NCBI GenBank assembly: GCA_044426075.1
Contig: JAWXUT010000063.1
Location: 1 to 10,076 of the forward strand
Length of the DNA: 10,076 bases
Direction of reading: 5' to 3'
DNA from: JAWXUT01 sp044426075
GTDB lineage: Bacteria > Bacillota > Clostridia > Christensenellales > DTU072
Shown: piece after piece, positions 1-7,451 of the stretch
Numbering within the stretch: the stretch's first letter is position 1
Layout of the letters: each line of letters begins with the position of its first letter
The notes under the pieces: generated by a model
What the model saw: the letters and a program-made list of their open reading frames with translations, nothing else
What the model was told of the DNA's origin: nothing
Databases searched by the model: none
Position numbers and translations under genes: made by a program

Positions 1-604
1 CCATTTTATTCAAGAAAATCTGCAACTCTTCAATCTCTGGTTCTCTTGCTGGGTTGGAAATTGTGGTTACTCCGTTGCATTTTGTTGCAAGCAACATTAT
101 GTTTTCTGTTGCACCAACGCTAGGATAGTCAAGCGTAATATTATTGCCCCGCATATAACTTGCGTCGCATACAATATAGCCGTACTTTTCCTCAATTTTA
201 ACGCCCAACTCTTGCAATCCTTTTAAATGAATATCTATAGGGCGCAGTCCGATATCACACCCACCGGGATACGCAACTTTTGCACTTCCCGTACGCGCAA
301 GCACGCTTCCAAGTAAAAATATCGAACTACGCAATTCTCTCGCCAAACTGTGTGAAATTTCGTATGAATTTATGTTACTGCTATCTATTGTTACTTGGTC
401 GCCTCGTCTTTCTATATCAACCCCAAGTGAAAATAGTATGCGGAACATATTATCCACATCAACTATATCCGGACAATTACTTATTACAACCTTTTCTGTT
501 GTCATTATGCTTGCAGCAAGCAGCGGAAGCACTGCGTTTTTTGCGCCTTGCACCATAACATCGCCGTAAAGCTTTTTACCACCGTTAATTATGTATTTTG
601 CCAT
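1..604 (-). CDS. murA: UDP-N-acetylglucosamine 1-carboxyvinyltransferase MurA, 5' part (cut by window edge)
   Basis: MurA transfers enolpyruvate from PEP to UDP-GlcNAc, the first committed cytosolic step of peptidoglycan synthesis. My translation of the minus strand from ATG 604-602 gives 201 residues open to the window edge, about half of the usual 420. The N-terminal substrate-binding signature GAKNAVLPLLAA (Lys22, Asn23) is present. The catalytic loop PGGCDIGLRPIDIHLKG carries Cys116, equivalent to E. coli Cys115, the fosfomycin target; it is not the Asp variant that gives natural resistance. LRSSIFLLGSVLAR (91-104) matches the conserved segment before the loop. An AGGA element lies 5 nt before the start. 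The gene begins 68 nt after the ftsW stop with no terminator between, so it is probably co-transcribed. Many Bacillota have two MurA paralogs; which one this is cannot be told here. Confidence 0.95.
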   Translation of the reverse strand, partial: MAKYIINGGKKLYGDVMVQGAKNAVLPLLAASIMTTEKVVISNCPDIVDVDNMFRILFSLGVDIERRGDQVTIDSSNINSYEISHSLARELRSSIFLLGSVLARTGSAKVAYPGGCDIGLRPIDIHLKGLQELGVKIEEKYGYIVCDASYMRGNNITLDYPSVGATENIMLLATKCNGVTTISNPAREPEIEELQIFLNKM

Positions 605-672
605 ATCTTTCCTAATGCTACATACTATGCAAAACTGCCCGCAATTGTTAAGCTGAGTTTTTCCTATAATGA

Positions 673-1803
673 TTAAACTTTTTTAGAATATATAAATTTT
701 TGTTTTTGTTTGTTAGGATAATTTCGTTTCCCACATTTATTGACGGCAATATTCATTAAAAGACCACTTGCTATCATAAAAACAATAAGCGAACTTCCGC
801 CCGCACTTATGTATGGCAGTGGCAGCCCAGTAGGTGGAATTGAGCCGCTTACAACGGCAATATTAATGGTTGTTTGCACTGCAATAATAGCTGTTATGCC
901 AGTTGCAAGTAGCGAAGAATACCTATCTTCTGCGCGCAGTGCAATAAGCACACCCGAGCAAATAAGCAATAAAAACACTGCAATAACTGCAATGCAACCC
1001 ACGAGCCCTAACTCTTCTCCAATAACAGAAAATATAAAATCCGACTCAGAAAACGGCAAAAATAAGTATTTTTGTCTACTTGCGAACAATCCAACACCAA
1101 ATAATCCACCCGAACCCAGTGCATAATACGATTGAATAAGTTGATAACCTTCTGCCTTAGGTGTCGCCCACGGGTCAAGAAAAGCAAAAAGGCGTTTTAT
1201 TCTATAAGGTTCTGCAATAATAAGTGCGGGGATAGCAACGCACGCAGCGCCACCCATAATCCCTATATATCTCCACCTTACACCACCAACAAAAAGCATA
1301 ATTAATAGCGCTAAACCTATGCACATTGTAATAGACATATTGGGTTCAAACATAACAGCAACACACATTGCAAGCCCCGAAACAATAGGAACAATTAATC
1401 TTTTTATAGTTGTAGGCGGATATTTATCCATATATGTAGCAAGAAACATAACCAATCCGAATTTCGCGATTTCGGAGGGTTGAAAAGTTATAAATCCCAA
1501 ATCCAACCACCTTGTAGCGCCATAACTACTGCTTCCCACGCCAGGGATAAACAGCATAAGCAACAGCACCATTGATACAACATATATAACTATATAAGCC
1601 TTTTTGAACAAATCTAAATTGATTTTGGTTACAGCAATCATTCCAACCAAGCCCACACCAAAAGCAAGCGCCTGCTTTTTTACATAAAAGTAGGCGTCGC
1701 CGATGTTTATTTCTGCTGAATATGAACTCGCCGAATATATCATTAGTATTCCAAACAATGATAGAGTAAGCGTTGCTACAAAAACATTAACTTTTAATCG
1801 CAT
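673..1803 (-). CDS. ftsW: SEDS-family peptidoglycan glycosyltransferase FtsW
   Basis: FtsW is the membrane glycan polymerase of the division septum; it polymerises lipid II and works with a class B PBP. The 376-residue product is almost entirely hydrophobic segments, as expected for about ten membrane helices, with a basic cytoplasmic tail (NKCGKRN... to SKKV). SEDS hallmarks are present: YSASSY near residue 23, FQPSEIAKF (from about 107), FLDPW, GYQLIQSYYALGSGGLFGVG, the SESDFIFSVIGEELGL loop whose Asp255 matches the catalytic Asp, and LPLPYISAGGSS near the end. The motif often written (Q/E)PDLGT reads EPNMSIT at 153-159. The frame is open upstream to 1920, but ATG 1803 is chosen because AAGGA stands 8 nt before it and the protein then starts with a short basic tail before helix 1. 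The first 17 nt overlap the end of murD, suggesting coupling. Sporulating relatives call a paralog SpoVE; position with the PBP favours the division role. Confidence 0.95.
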   Translation of the reverse strand: MRLKVNVFVATLTLSLFGILMIYSASSYSAEINIGDAYFYVKKQALAFGVGLVGMIAVTKINLDLFKKAYIVIYVVSMVLLLMLFIPGVGSSSYGATRWLDLGFITFQPSEIAKFGLVMFLATYMDKYPPTTIKRLIVPIVSGLAMCVAVMFEPNMSITMCIGLALLIMLFVGGVRWRYIGIMGGAACVAIPALIIAEPYRIKRLFAFLDPWATPKAEGYQLIQSYYALGSGGLFGVGLFASRQKYLFLPFSESDFIFSVIGEELGLVGCIAVIAVFLLLICSGVLIALRAEDRYSSLLATGITAIIAVQTTINIAVVSGSIPPTGLPLPYISAGGSSLIVFMIASGLLMNIAVNKCGKRNYPNKQKQKFIYSKKV

Positions 1804-3073
1804 AAACCAAATCCTTAAAACTGTCGCCTCTTTCTGCATAGCTTCTATATCTATCGAAACTTGCCGATGCCGGTGAAAATAATATTGTATCCACATCATC
1901 GCGACTATACAACAGTTCAAGCGAACTTTTAAGGTTTGGGCAAATTTTTATTGCACTGAAACCTACCTTCATTGCAGCAGCAAATATTTTTTGTTCATTG
2001 CCGCCAGTAACCGCCACAAATGACACTTTATCTGTCATTTCATCAAAAAATTCGCAGAACTCTTCGTGTTTATCCGAACCACCTAAAATCAAACCCACTC
2101 TGCCATTTACTGCATTAATTGCGTGTTTGCACGCGTCAATATTTGTACCCTTGCTGTCATTATAAAAACTCTTTCCGCATATCGTGCTCACATATTCAAC
2201 TCTGTGCGGAAGCAATTTATAATCGCGAACTAGAGATATCAACTGTTCTTTTCGAGCACCCAAAGCCGCCATTACGTTCATTGCAACCATTGTATTGAAC
2301 TTGTTGTGTTCGCCACGCAATCTGCTATCTTTAACACTTACAAGCGGTTCATTTTTGTAATAGTAGTAGTTGTTTTTAATATAAAATAAACCAACTTCTT
2401 CTTTTGTGCTTACCCACATAATATGCGATTTAATTGCTTTTGACCTATCGCGCATTATACGTGAATCGTAATTTAAAATTGCAGTATCCGCTTTAGTTTG
2501 ATTTAAAAATACGCGCATTTTAGCTGTAATATAGTCGTCGAATTTTGGATATCTATCAACGTGATCGGGTGCAATATTTAATAACACGCTTATTTTTGGC
2601 GCTATATTATTTGTGTATTCCAACTGAAAACTGCTTGCTTCAACTACTGCATAGTCCAGTTCTGTGCGGTCAATTACAACTTTACTTGCGGGATAACCAA
2701 TGTTTCCCATAGCAGCGCTGCGCTTGCCCATTATGCTAAGACCCTTGTTTATCATATCTACAGTTGTTGTTTTGCCATTTGTACCCGTAACCATAACTAC
2801 AGGCGTCTTTAACATACATACACCCAGATCAAGTTCGCTTAAAATTGGAATTCCACGCTCTTTTGCCCCCAAAATAATGCGGTGTTGATTTGTAATCCCG
2901 GGCGAAACAACAACTACATCTAAATTTTCAAATACAGCATCCCCTCTATCGCACCAGTTGTCATTGATATCAATTTTATCATCATAACACCTAACTTCAC
3001 AACCCATTTTAGTCAAAAGCGCAGTTGCTGAAATTCCACTTGTTTGCATACCTACTACTAGAACTACCTTCAT
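1787..3073 (-). CDS. murD: UDP-N-acetylmuramoyl-L-alanine--D-glutamate ligase MurD
   Basis: MurD is the cytosolic ATP-dependent ligase that adds D-glutamate to UDP-MurNAc-L-Ala. The 428-residue product has the three Mur ligase domains in order. The N-terminal UDP-binding part begins MKVVLVVGMQTSG. The central ATPase has the P-loop VTGTNGKTTT (GTNGKT at 97-102), the NIAPDHVDRY motif, and AKMRVF whose Lys185 matches the carbamylated lysine. The C-terminal domain has LLPHRVEYV, FYNDSKGTN, LILGGSDK and SPASASFDRY (400-409). The length is slightly below the usual 440-450. A start 18 nt further upstream (3091) is in frame but lacks an RBS; ATG 3073 has AAGGAGG 4 nt before it, so I use it. It follows mraY after 22 nt and overlaps ftsW by 17 nt. 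MurF normally acts between MurE and MraY in the pathway, but no murF is found nearby. Confidence 0.95.
   Translation of the reverse strand: MKVVLVVGMQTSGISATALLTKMGCEVRCYDDKIDINDNWCDRGDAVFENLDVVVVSPGITNQHRIILGAKERGIPILSELDLGVCMLKTPVVMVTGTNGKTTTVDMINKGLSIMGKRSAAMGNIGYPASKVVIDRTELDYAVVEASSFQLEYTNNIAPKISVLLNIAPDHVDRYPKFDDYITAKMRVFLNQTKADTAILNYDSRIMRDRSKAIKSHIMWVSTKEEVGLFYIKNNYYYYKNEPLVSVKDSRLRGEHNKFNTMVAMNVMAALGARKEQLISLVRDYKLLPHRVEYVSTICGKSFYNDSKGTNIDACKHAINAVNGRVGLILGGSDKHEEFCEFFDEMTDKVSFVAVTGGNEQKIFAAAMKVGFSAIKICPNLKSSLELLYSRDDVDTILFSPASASFDRYRSYAERGDSFKDLVYAIKS
1812..1816 (-). promoter_or_regulatory. RBS that sets the ftsW start
   Basis: AAGGA on the minus strand, 8 nt before ATG 1803, inside the end of murD. 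It favours the 376-residue FtsW over the 39-residue longer open frame, whose extension is murD sequence read in another frame. Confidence 0.75.
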
Positions 3074-3077
3074 ACTT

Positions 3078-3084
3078 CCTCCTT
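3078..3084 (-). promoter_or_regulatory. RBS that sets the murD start
   Basis: AAGGAGG on the minus strand, 4 nt before ATG 3073, in the 22-nt gap after mraY. The competing in-frame ATG at 3091 lies upstream of this site and has no purine-rich element of its own. Confidence 0.85.
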
Positions 3085-3095
3085 GTGCCATATGG

Positions 3096-4100
3096 CTAAA
3101 TAATTATCAAACTCACCACCGCAGCAATAAACGTAGTTATGCCGTAAAATGACACAATTTTGCTTTCATTATGCCCCTTTAGCTCCAAATGATGATGAAA
3201 CGGTGCCATTAAAAACACCCGTTTTTTCCTTGTTTTATATGATACAACTTGCACTATAACCGACACTACGCTAACCACAAACATTATTCCAACCAGTGCC
3301 GAAATAAGTGGATTTTTAGTAAGTAGCCCAATCATACCCGCAGATGCACCCAGTGCCAGCGAACCAACATCGCCCATAAATATTTTTGCTTTGTGCGAGT
3401 TAAACCACAAAAATGCTATCAAACTGCCTATAAGCGCCGACACACACACTCCAAGTGATTTTAATTCCGCAATATAAATAGTGTTGCCGTTATTTATTGC
3501 CTCTGCAAGCATTATGCCAATTATGGCCATAAATGTGCCAAAATATATAATATTTGTAGTAGAAGCAAGCCCGTCAAGTCCGTCAGTTAGGTTTACCGCA
3601 TTGCTCATTGCAATAAACAAAATTATTGCAAACGGCATATACCACACTCCTAAATCAATACTATCGGCAGAAAACGGGAGCGCAATAACAGTACCAACAT
3701 AGCTGTTTTTATATGCAAAATACGCAGCAATTGTAGCTACTGCAAGTTGTGATATTATTTTTTGATAGGCTTTTAAACCTAAATTCCTCTTTAGTTTAAT
3801 CTTAATGAAGTCATCAAGGAATCCAATTATCCCGTATCCCACCATAACCGCAAGAAACATTACAGACAATTCACCCGAATATCCACCCATAATCAATGAA
3901 ACAGCTAGCGTTGCAATTAAAAAAACCAGTCCGCCCATTGTTGGCACGCCCTCTTTTTCTTTGTGTTGTTCTACATAGCTAAGAATTGTCTGCTTTGCAC
4001 TAACTTTTTCCATTAGTGAAATATACGCCGGACACAAAAACATAACTACAAAAAACGACATCAACATACTTATGCAAAATGTAACCATCTCACTACTCAC
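3096..4100 (-). CDS. mraY: Phospho-N-acetylmuramoyl-pentapeptide-transferase MraY (GTG start)
   Basis: MraY moves phospho-MurNAc-pentapeptide from UDP to undecaprenyl phosphate in the cytoplasmic membrane, making lipid I. The 334-residue product has about ten hydrophobic helices and all family signatures: GVPTMGG (51-57), the Mg-binding pair Asp96-Asp97 in GFLDDFIK, NAVNLTDGLDGLA (167-179), FMGDVGSLALG with Asp244, and MAPFHHHLELKG with the His302-304 triplet. The start is GTG at 4100-4098, supported by AAGGAG 8 nt upstream; the in-frame ATG four codons later would sit 20 nt from that RBS, which is too far. The start overlaps the murE stop by 8 nt, so the two are probably translationally coupled. 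In many Bacillota murF lies between murE and mraY; here the overlap leaves no room for it. Confidence 0.96.
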   Translation of the reverse strand: MSSEMVTFCISMLMSFFVVMFLCPAYISLMEKVSAKQTILSYVEQHKEKEGVPTMGGLVFLIATLAVSLIMGGYSGELSVMFLAVMVGYGIIGFLDDFIKIKLKRNLGLKAYQKIISQLAVATIAAYFAYKNSYVGTVIALPFSADSIDLGVWYMPFAIILFIAMSNAVNLTDGLDGLASTTNIIYFGTFMAIIGIMLAEAINNGNTIYIAELKSLGVCVSALIGSLIAFLWFNSHKAKIFMGDVGSLALGASAGMIGLLTKNPLISALVGIMFVVSVVSVIVQVVSYKTRKKRVFLMAPFHHHLELKGHNESKIVSFYGITTFIAAVVSLIII

Positions 4101-5544
4101 TAGCGCATCTCCTTATAACTTCTTCAACTACTTTTTTATCCGAATATGGTTTTTTTATACCTTTTTCCTCTATATAATTTTCTCCACCTTTACCACAAAC
4201 AACTATAACATCATCTGTTTTTGCAATTGCCATAGCGTGTGAAATTGCTTCTTTTCTATCAACAATGCATATGTATTTAGTGGAAGAACTGCTATTTTTC
4301 ACGCCAACAACTATATCTTCAATAATAGAAAATGGATCTTCATATCTGCAGTTATCTGAGGTGATAACGGCAAAATCGGCGTATTCTGCGGCTATAGCTC
4401 CCATAATTGGGCGTTTACCCTTGTCTCTGTTGCCACCGCAACCAAATACTACTATTAAATCTCCTTTGCATATAGTTCTAGCAACGCGCAATAAGTTCGC
4501 CATACCGTCTGGCGTGTGCGCAAAATCAATAACTATTCTGCAGTGCGCATCAAGTATATTAAATCTGCCATCAATCTGCTCTGTTTGTGCAATAACATTT
4601 ACAATATCTTCCATTTTAACACCCATAGCTCTGCAAGTTGCAATTGCACCAAGCGTGTTGTATATGTTAAAAGTGCCAAACAAATTGCTTGTTATTTCGG
4701 ATATTTCATCATTAATATTTATTATATAGTTACACCCGTCATTGTTTTCAACTATATCCATCGCGAAACAATCTGAGGGATTTTCTATGCCATAAGTTAT
4801 TATGTTAATATTAGATTCATCCATTATTTCTTTACCAACCTTGTCATCAGCATTCACAACCCCCACCTTACAACACTCTTTGGTGAAAAAACGTTTTTTG
4901 CAAGCACTATACTTATCCATACTTCCAAAAAAATCCAAATGGTCTTGCGATAGATTTGTAAATACTGCAATATCCACACAAATAGGATGCATTTTTTTGT
5001 GATAAATTGCGTGTGCGCTGACTTCTATAACAACATTTGTTATGCCATTTGCATAGGCTTTCTGCAGCAAGCAATGTAAATCAATTGCATCGGGACTTGT
5101 TAGCCCATAGTCCACTACTTCACCCGACATATTACAACCCAACGTACCAAATACAACAGCCTTTATTCCCGCACCGCGCAATATTTGTTGTATTATATAA
5201 CTTGTAGTTGTTTTGCCATTTGTGCCAACAATGCCAACAAAATGCATATTTTTATAGCAATTACCATAAAAATTGGCAGATATTATCCCCATTGCTTCTC
5301 TCACATTTGCAACAAGTATGTGCGGGATTTCTGTTGCGGTGGGTTTGTCTGTTACAACCACCCCACCACATTTTGTTACTTCATTAATATAGTTGTTTCC
5401 GTCGCTATTTATGCCTATTATTGCAAAAAACATACTGCCATATTCAACTTTTTGCGAATGCATTGTAAGTGCGGTTATTTCTTTGTTTAATCCTACACTT
5501 GAAAATTTAACTTCTACACCACTAAGCAATGCTTCTAGTTTCAT
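4093..5544 (-). CDS. murE: UDP-MurNAc-tripeptide synthetase MurE, probably meso-DAP-adding
   Basis: MurE is the cytosolic ligase that adds the third stem-peptide residue to UDP-MurNAc-L-Ala-D-Glu. The product is 483 residues, normal for the family, so it is not a MurE-MurF fusion. Visible features are the N-terminal UDP-binding domain with MFFAIIG...DGNNYI (38-53), the P-loop VGTNGKTTT (GTNGKT 107-112), EVSAHAI (174-180), NLSQDHLDFFG (197-207), ACKKRFF with probable carbamylated Lys216, GTFNIYNTLGAI, DFAHTPDG (340-347), and GCGGNRDKGKRP (368-379). The specificity motif is DNCRYEDP (397-404). Arg400 matches the arginine that binds meso-DAP, so I infer meso-DAP rather than lysine, although the usual Pro is Cys. 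The later GKGHE motif reads GKGGENY (451-457). GGAGG lies 6 nt before the ATG, within the last codons of the PBP gene; the PBP stop and this ATG are one base apart. Confidence 0.95.
   Translation of the reverse strand: MKLEALLSGVEVKFSSVGLNKEITALTMHSQKVEYGSMFFAIIGINSDGNNYINEVTKCGGVVVTDKPTATEIPHILVANVREAMGIISANFYGNCYKNMHFVGIVGTNGKTTTSYIIQQILRGAGIKAVVFGTLGCNMSGEVVDYGLTSPDAIDLHCLLQKAYANGITNVVIEVSAHAIYHKKMHPICVDIAVFTNLSQDHLDFFGSMDKYSACKKRFFTKECCKVGVVNADDKVGKEIMDESNINIITYGIENPSDCFAMDIVENNDGCNYIININDEISEITSNLFGTFNIYNTLGAIATCRAMGVKMEDIVNVIAQTEQIDGRFNILDAHCRIVIDFAHTPDGMANLLRVARTICKGDLIVVFGCGGNRDKGKRPIMGAIAAEYADFAVITSDNCRYEDPFSIIEDIVVGVKNSSSSTKYICIVDRKEAISHAMAIAKTDDVIVVCGKGGENYIEEKGIKKPYSDKKVVEEVIRRCASE
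4109..4114 (-). promoter_or_regulatory. RBS that sets the mraY GTG start
   Basis: AAGGAG on the minus strand inside the last codons of murE, 8 nt before GTG 4100 and 20 nt before the next in-frame ATG (4088). The spacing decides for GTG. Confidence 0.8.
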
Positions 5545-5545
5545 A

Positions 5546-7393
5546 CTACACCTCCATACTCATAAGCGCCACACTGCTAGACGATATCAACGATCCCGCA
5601 ACGGGCACCTGCTTGGTTACAACCCCGCTTTCACCTTCAATTTCATAATACAAACCATATTGATCAAGTATTGCGGCAGCTGATGCTGCGTCCATACCCA
5701 CGATATCTGGCATTATCATCATAGAACTACTCGTGTACCAACTTGGTTCTAAACCAGTATAATTAAATATCTTTTCAAACACATCCCCTACATAAGGAGC
5801 CGCTACTATACTTCCATAATATGCACCTTGTGGCTCATCTACAACCATAAGCACAATATATTCTGGGTCATCTGCTGGCGCAAAGCCTAAAAATGTTGAA
5901 ATATATTTGCCTTCTGCAATAACACCATTTTCATATTTTTGTGCGGTTCCAGTTTTGCCACCTATCGCATATCCATTTACAGCAGCATTGCTTCCACTGC
6001 CTTCATCAACAACACTTTGCAATAATTCGCGCATTATTTCGCTTGTTTCGCTACTAATAATTCCGCTTGTTATTTGTGGCGTGGCAGAATACACTGTTGA
6101 CCCCGTTGATGATACTATTGATGATGTTATATAAGGAGTTACAAGATTTCCACCATTTACAACACTTGCGCACGCTGTTATCAACTCAATTGGAGTTACT
6201 GCTATGGCTTGACCAAACCCGATACGCGCCAAATCAACATTTTTTACACTCGCTTCCGCAATTGTGAGCCCAGATGTTTCACCAGACAAATCAATTCCCG
6301 TAAGTGATGTTAGCCCGAACAAGTCAATGTAATCATAAAATGTTTCTGTGCCTATAGCAAGTGCTGTTTCCATAAACAATACATTACAACTATTTTGCAC
6401 ACCCTCAGCAAATGTTTGCGTGCCGTGCCCCGTACTCCGCCAACAGTTTATGCATTCGCCGTCAATAGTACAACATCCGTCACAATATGTGGTTGTATCA
6501 AGACTTACCGCCCCCGTTTCCAGCCCAATTGCACTAGTTAATATTTTAAACGTTGAGCCCGGTTCAAAAACCGTACTGATAGACGATATGCTGCTGCTTG
6601 TCAAAAGCGTTGCAATGTCATCACGCGGAATATCATTTAAATCGAAACTTGGTGCTTCGGCTAGTGCCAAAATCTCACCAGTATCTATATCCATTACTAT
6701 ACAACTTGCTGCCGCTGCACTGTATGTTGACATTGCGTCTTCAACAGCTGTTTGCGCAAATGATTGTATATAATAGTCAATTGTTAAATACATATCACTG
6801 CCCGAAGTGCCATCAACATAATAAGTTGTATTGCTGTCTAGCTCTCGCCCAATTAAGTCGGTTTCTGTTAAAATATATCCGTCTTGCCCAGTTAAATAGT
6901 CATTATAATAATATTCTACCCCCGTTTGACCTACTCCGTCCACATTCGTAAATCCTAAAACTTGTGTTAAAAAATCACCATATGGATACTCGCGCAAATA
7001 TCCAGTGCCAACATAAATCCCCGTAGCCGATGTGCCAACCAACTGCATAACAGTGGTTTTATCAACATTTTTCATTACAGTTATTTCGCTTACCTTGCTG
7101 TTTAAATCTTCACGCAAATCTTCAAATTCTAAACCCAGCAATTGCGACAACACAAATGCGGTTACATCTTTATTGTCACATGACGTAGGTCTAACATATA
7201 CCGTATATGTTGTTGTGCTATCCGCTAAAAGTATGCCATTTCTGTCATAAATCGCACCTCTTTCTGCTTGCAATGGCACATCTCGCATCCATTGATCGAG
7301 CGCCTTTGCTTGCAAATCCTTTGCTACAACTACCTCTATGTAAATTAGTCTGCCCAGTAATGCGACAAACAAAAAGGCTATTAGCATAATCAT
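5546..7393 (-). CDS. ftsI: Class B penicillin-binding protein, FtsI/SpoVD family, with one PASTA domain
   Basis: This is a membrane-anchored D,D-transpeptidase that cross-links septal peptidoglycan with FtsW. The 615 residues begin with one transmembrane segment (about 1-24). A PBP dimerisation domain follows, with RGAIYDRNGILLA at 45-57. The transpeptidase domain has all three active-site motifs: Ser280-T-F-Lys283 in EPGSTFK, Ser335-C-Asn337, and Lys480-T-Gly482 in GGKTGTAQ. One PASTA domain closes the protein (about 560-615, MPDIVGMDAASAA...). A single PASTA and the CW...GHGTQTF...NSCN region resemble SpoVD more than the two-PASTA PBP2B, but position next to mraZ/rsmH and a lone PBP gene fit a division role. 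The start is uncertain: ATG 7393 has AAAAGG 9 nt upstream, yet a stronger RBS and a typical basic cytoplasmic tail lie further upstream in frame. Six cysteines cluster at 304-336. No murF or second PBP gene follows. Confidence 0.95.
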   Translation of the reverse strand: MIMLIAFLFVALLGRLIYIEVVVAKDLQAKALDQWMRDVPLQAERGAIYDRNGILLADSTTTYTVYVRPTSCDNKDVTAFVLSQLLGLEFEDLREDLNSKVSEITVMKNVDKTTVMQLVGTSATGIYVGTGYLREYPYGDFLTQVLGFTNVDGVGQTGVEYYYNDYLTGQDGYILTETDLIGRELDSNTTYYVDGTSGSDMYLTIDYYIQSFAQTAVEDAMSTYSAAAASCIVMDIDTGEILALAEAPSFDLNDIPRDDIATLLTSSSISSISTVFEPGSTFKILTSAIGLETGAVSLDTTTYCDGCCTIDGECINCWRSTGHGTQTFAEGVQNSCNVLFMETALAIGTETFYDYIDLFGLTSLTGIDLSGETSGLTIAEASVKNVDLARIGFGQAIAVTPIELITACASVVNGGNLVTPYITSSIVSSTGSTVYSATPQITSGIISSETSEIMRELLQSVVDEGSGSNAAVNGYAIGGKTGTAQKYENGVIAEGKYISTFLGFAPADDPEYIVLMVVDEPQGAYYGSIVAAPYVGDVFEKIFNYTGLEPSWYTSSSMMIMPDIVGMDAASAAAILDQYGLYYEIEGESGVVTKQVPVAGSLISSSSVALMSMEV

Positions 7394-7444
7394 TACTAAT
7401 AACCTTTTCTTTTGTTGAAATCTTGAAATTTTATATATATGGCA

Positions 7445-7450
7445 CTCCTT
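7445..7450 (-). promoter_or_regulatory. Strong RBS 6 nt before an in-frame ATA, upstream of the PBP ATG
   Basis: AAGGAG on the minus strand starts two bases after the stop codon of the preceding gene. It is 51 nt from the first in-frame ATG of the PBP gene (7393), too far to serve it. At 6 nt spacing stands ATA (7438-7436), in frame with the PBP and with no stop between. Reading from there adds 15 codons that include SRFQQKKRLL, a basic stretch of the kind normally found before the FtsI membrane anchor. No ATG, GTG or TTG occurs in frame in this stretch. Either AUA is used as a start, or this is a relic of a lost ATG, or a sequencing error. Confidence 0.55.
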
Positions 7451-7451
7451 A

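Noticed and set aside
280..558. Plus-strand open frames across the window (for example 280-558, 740-1126, 4265-4729, 6348-6773)
   Set aside because: All lie antisense to well-recognised minus-strand genes, lack recognisable domains, and are the shadow frames expected opposite conserved coding sequence.
622..651. Possible separate promoter for murA (TTAACA, 18 bp, TAGTAT on the minus strand)
   Set aside because: The -10 matches only 4 of 6, and the implied transcript start near 615 lies right at the RBS. In AT-rich DNA such matches are common.
631..661. Inverted repeat AAAACT / AGTTTT between ftsW and murA
   Set aside because: The stem is short and AT-rich with a loop of about 19 nt and no T-run after it, so it is not a terminator.
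1804..1920. Open frame extending ftsW by 39 residues at the N-terminus
   Set aside because: It is murD coding sequence read in another frame, it has no RBS, and the extra residues (MNCCIVAMMWIQYYF...) do not resemble an FtsW N-terminus; ATG 1803 has a good RBS.
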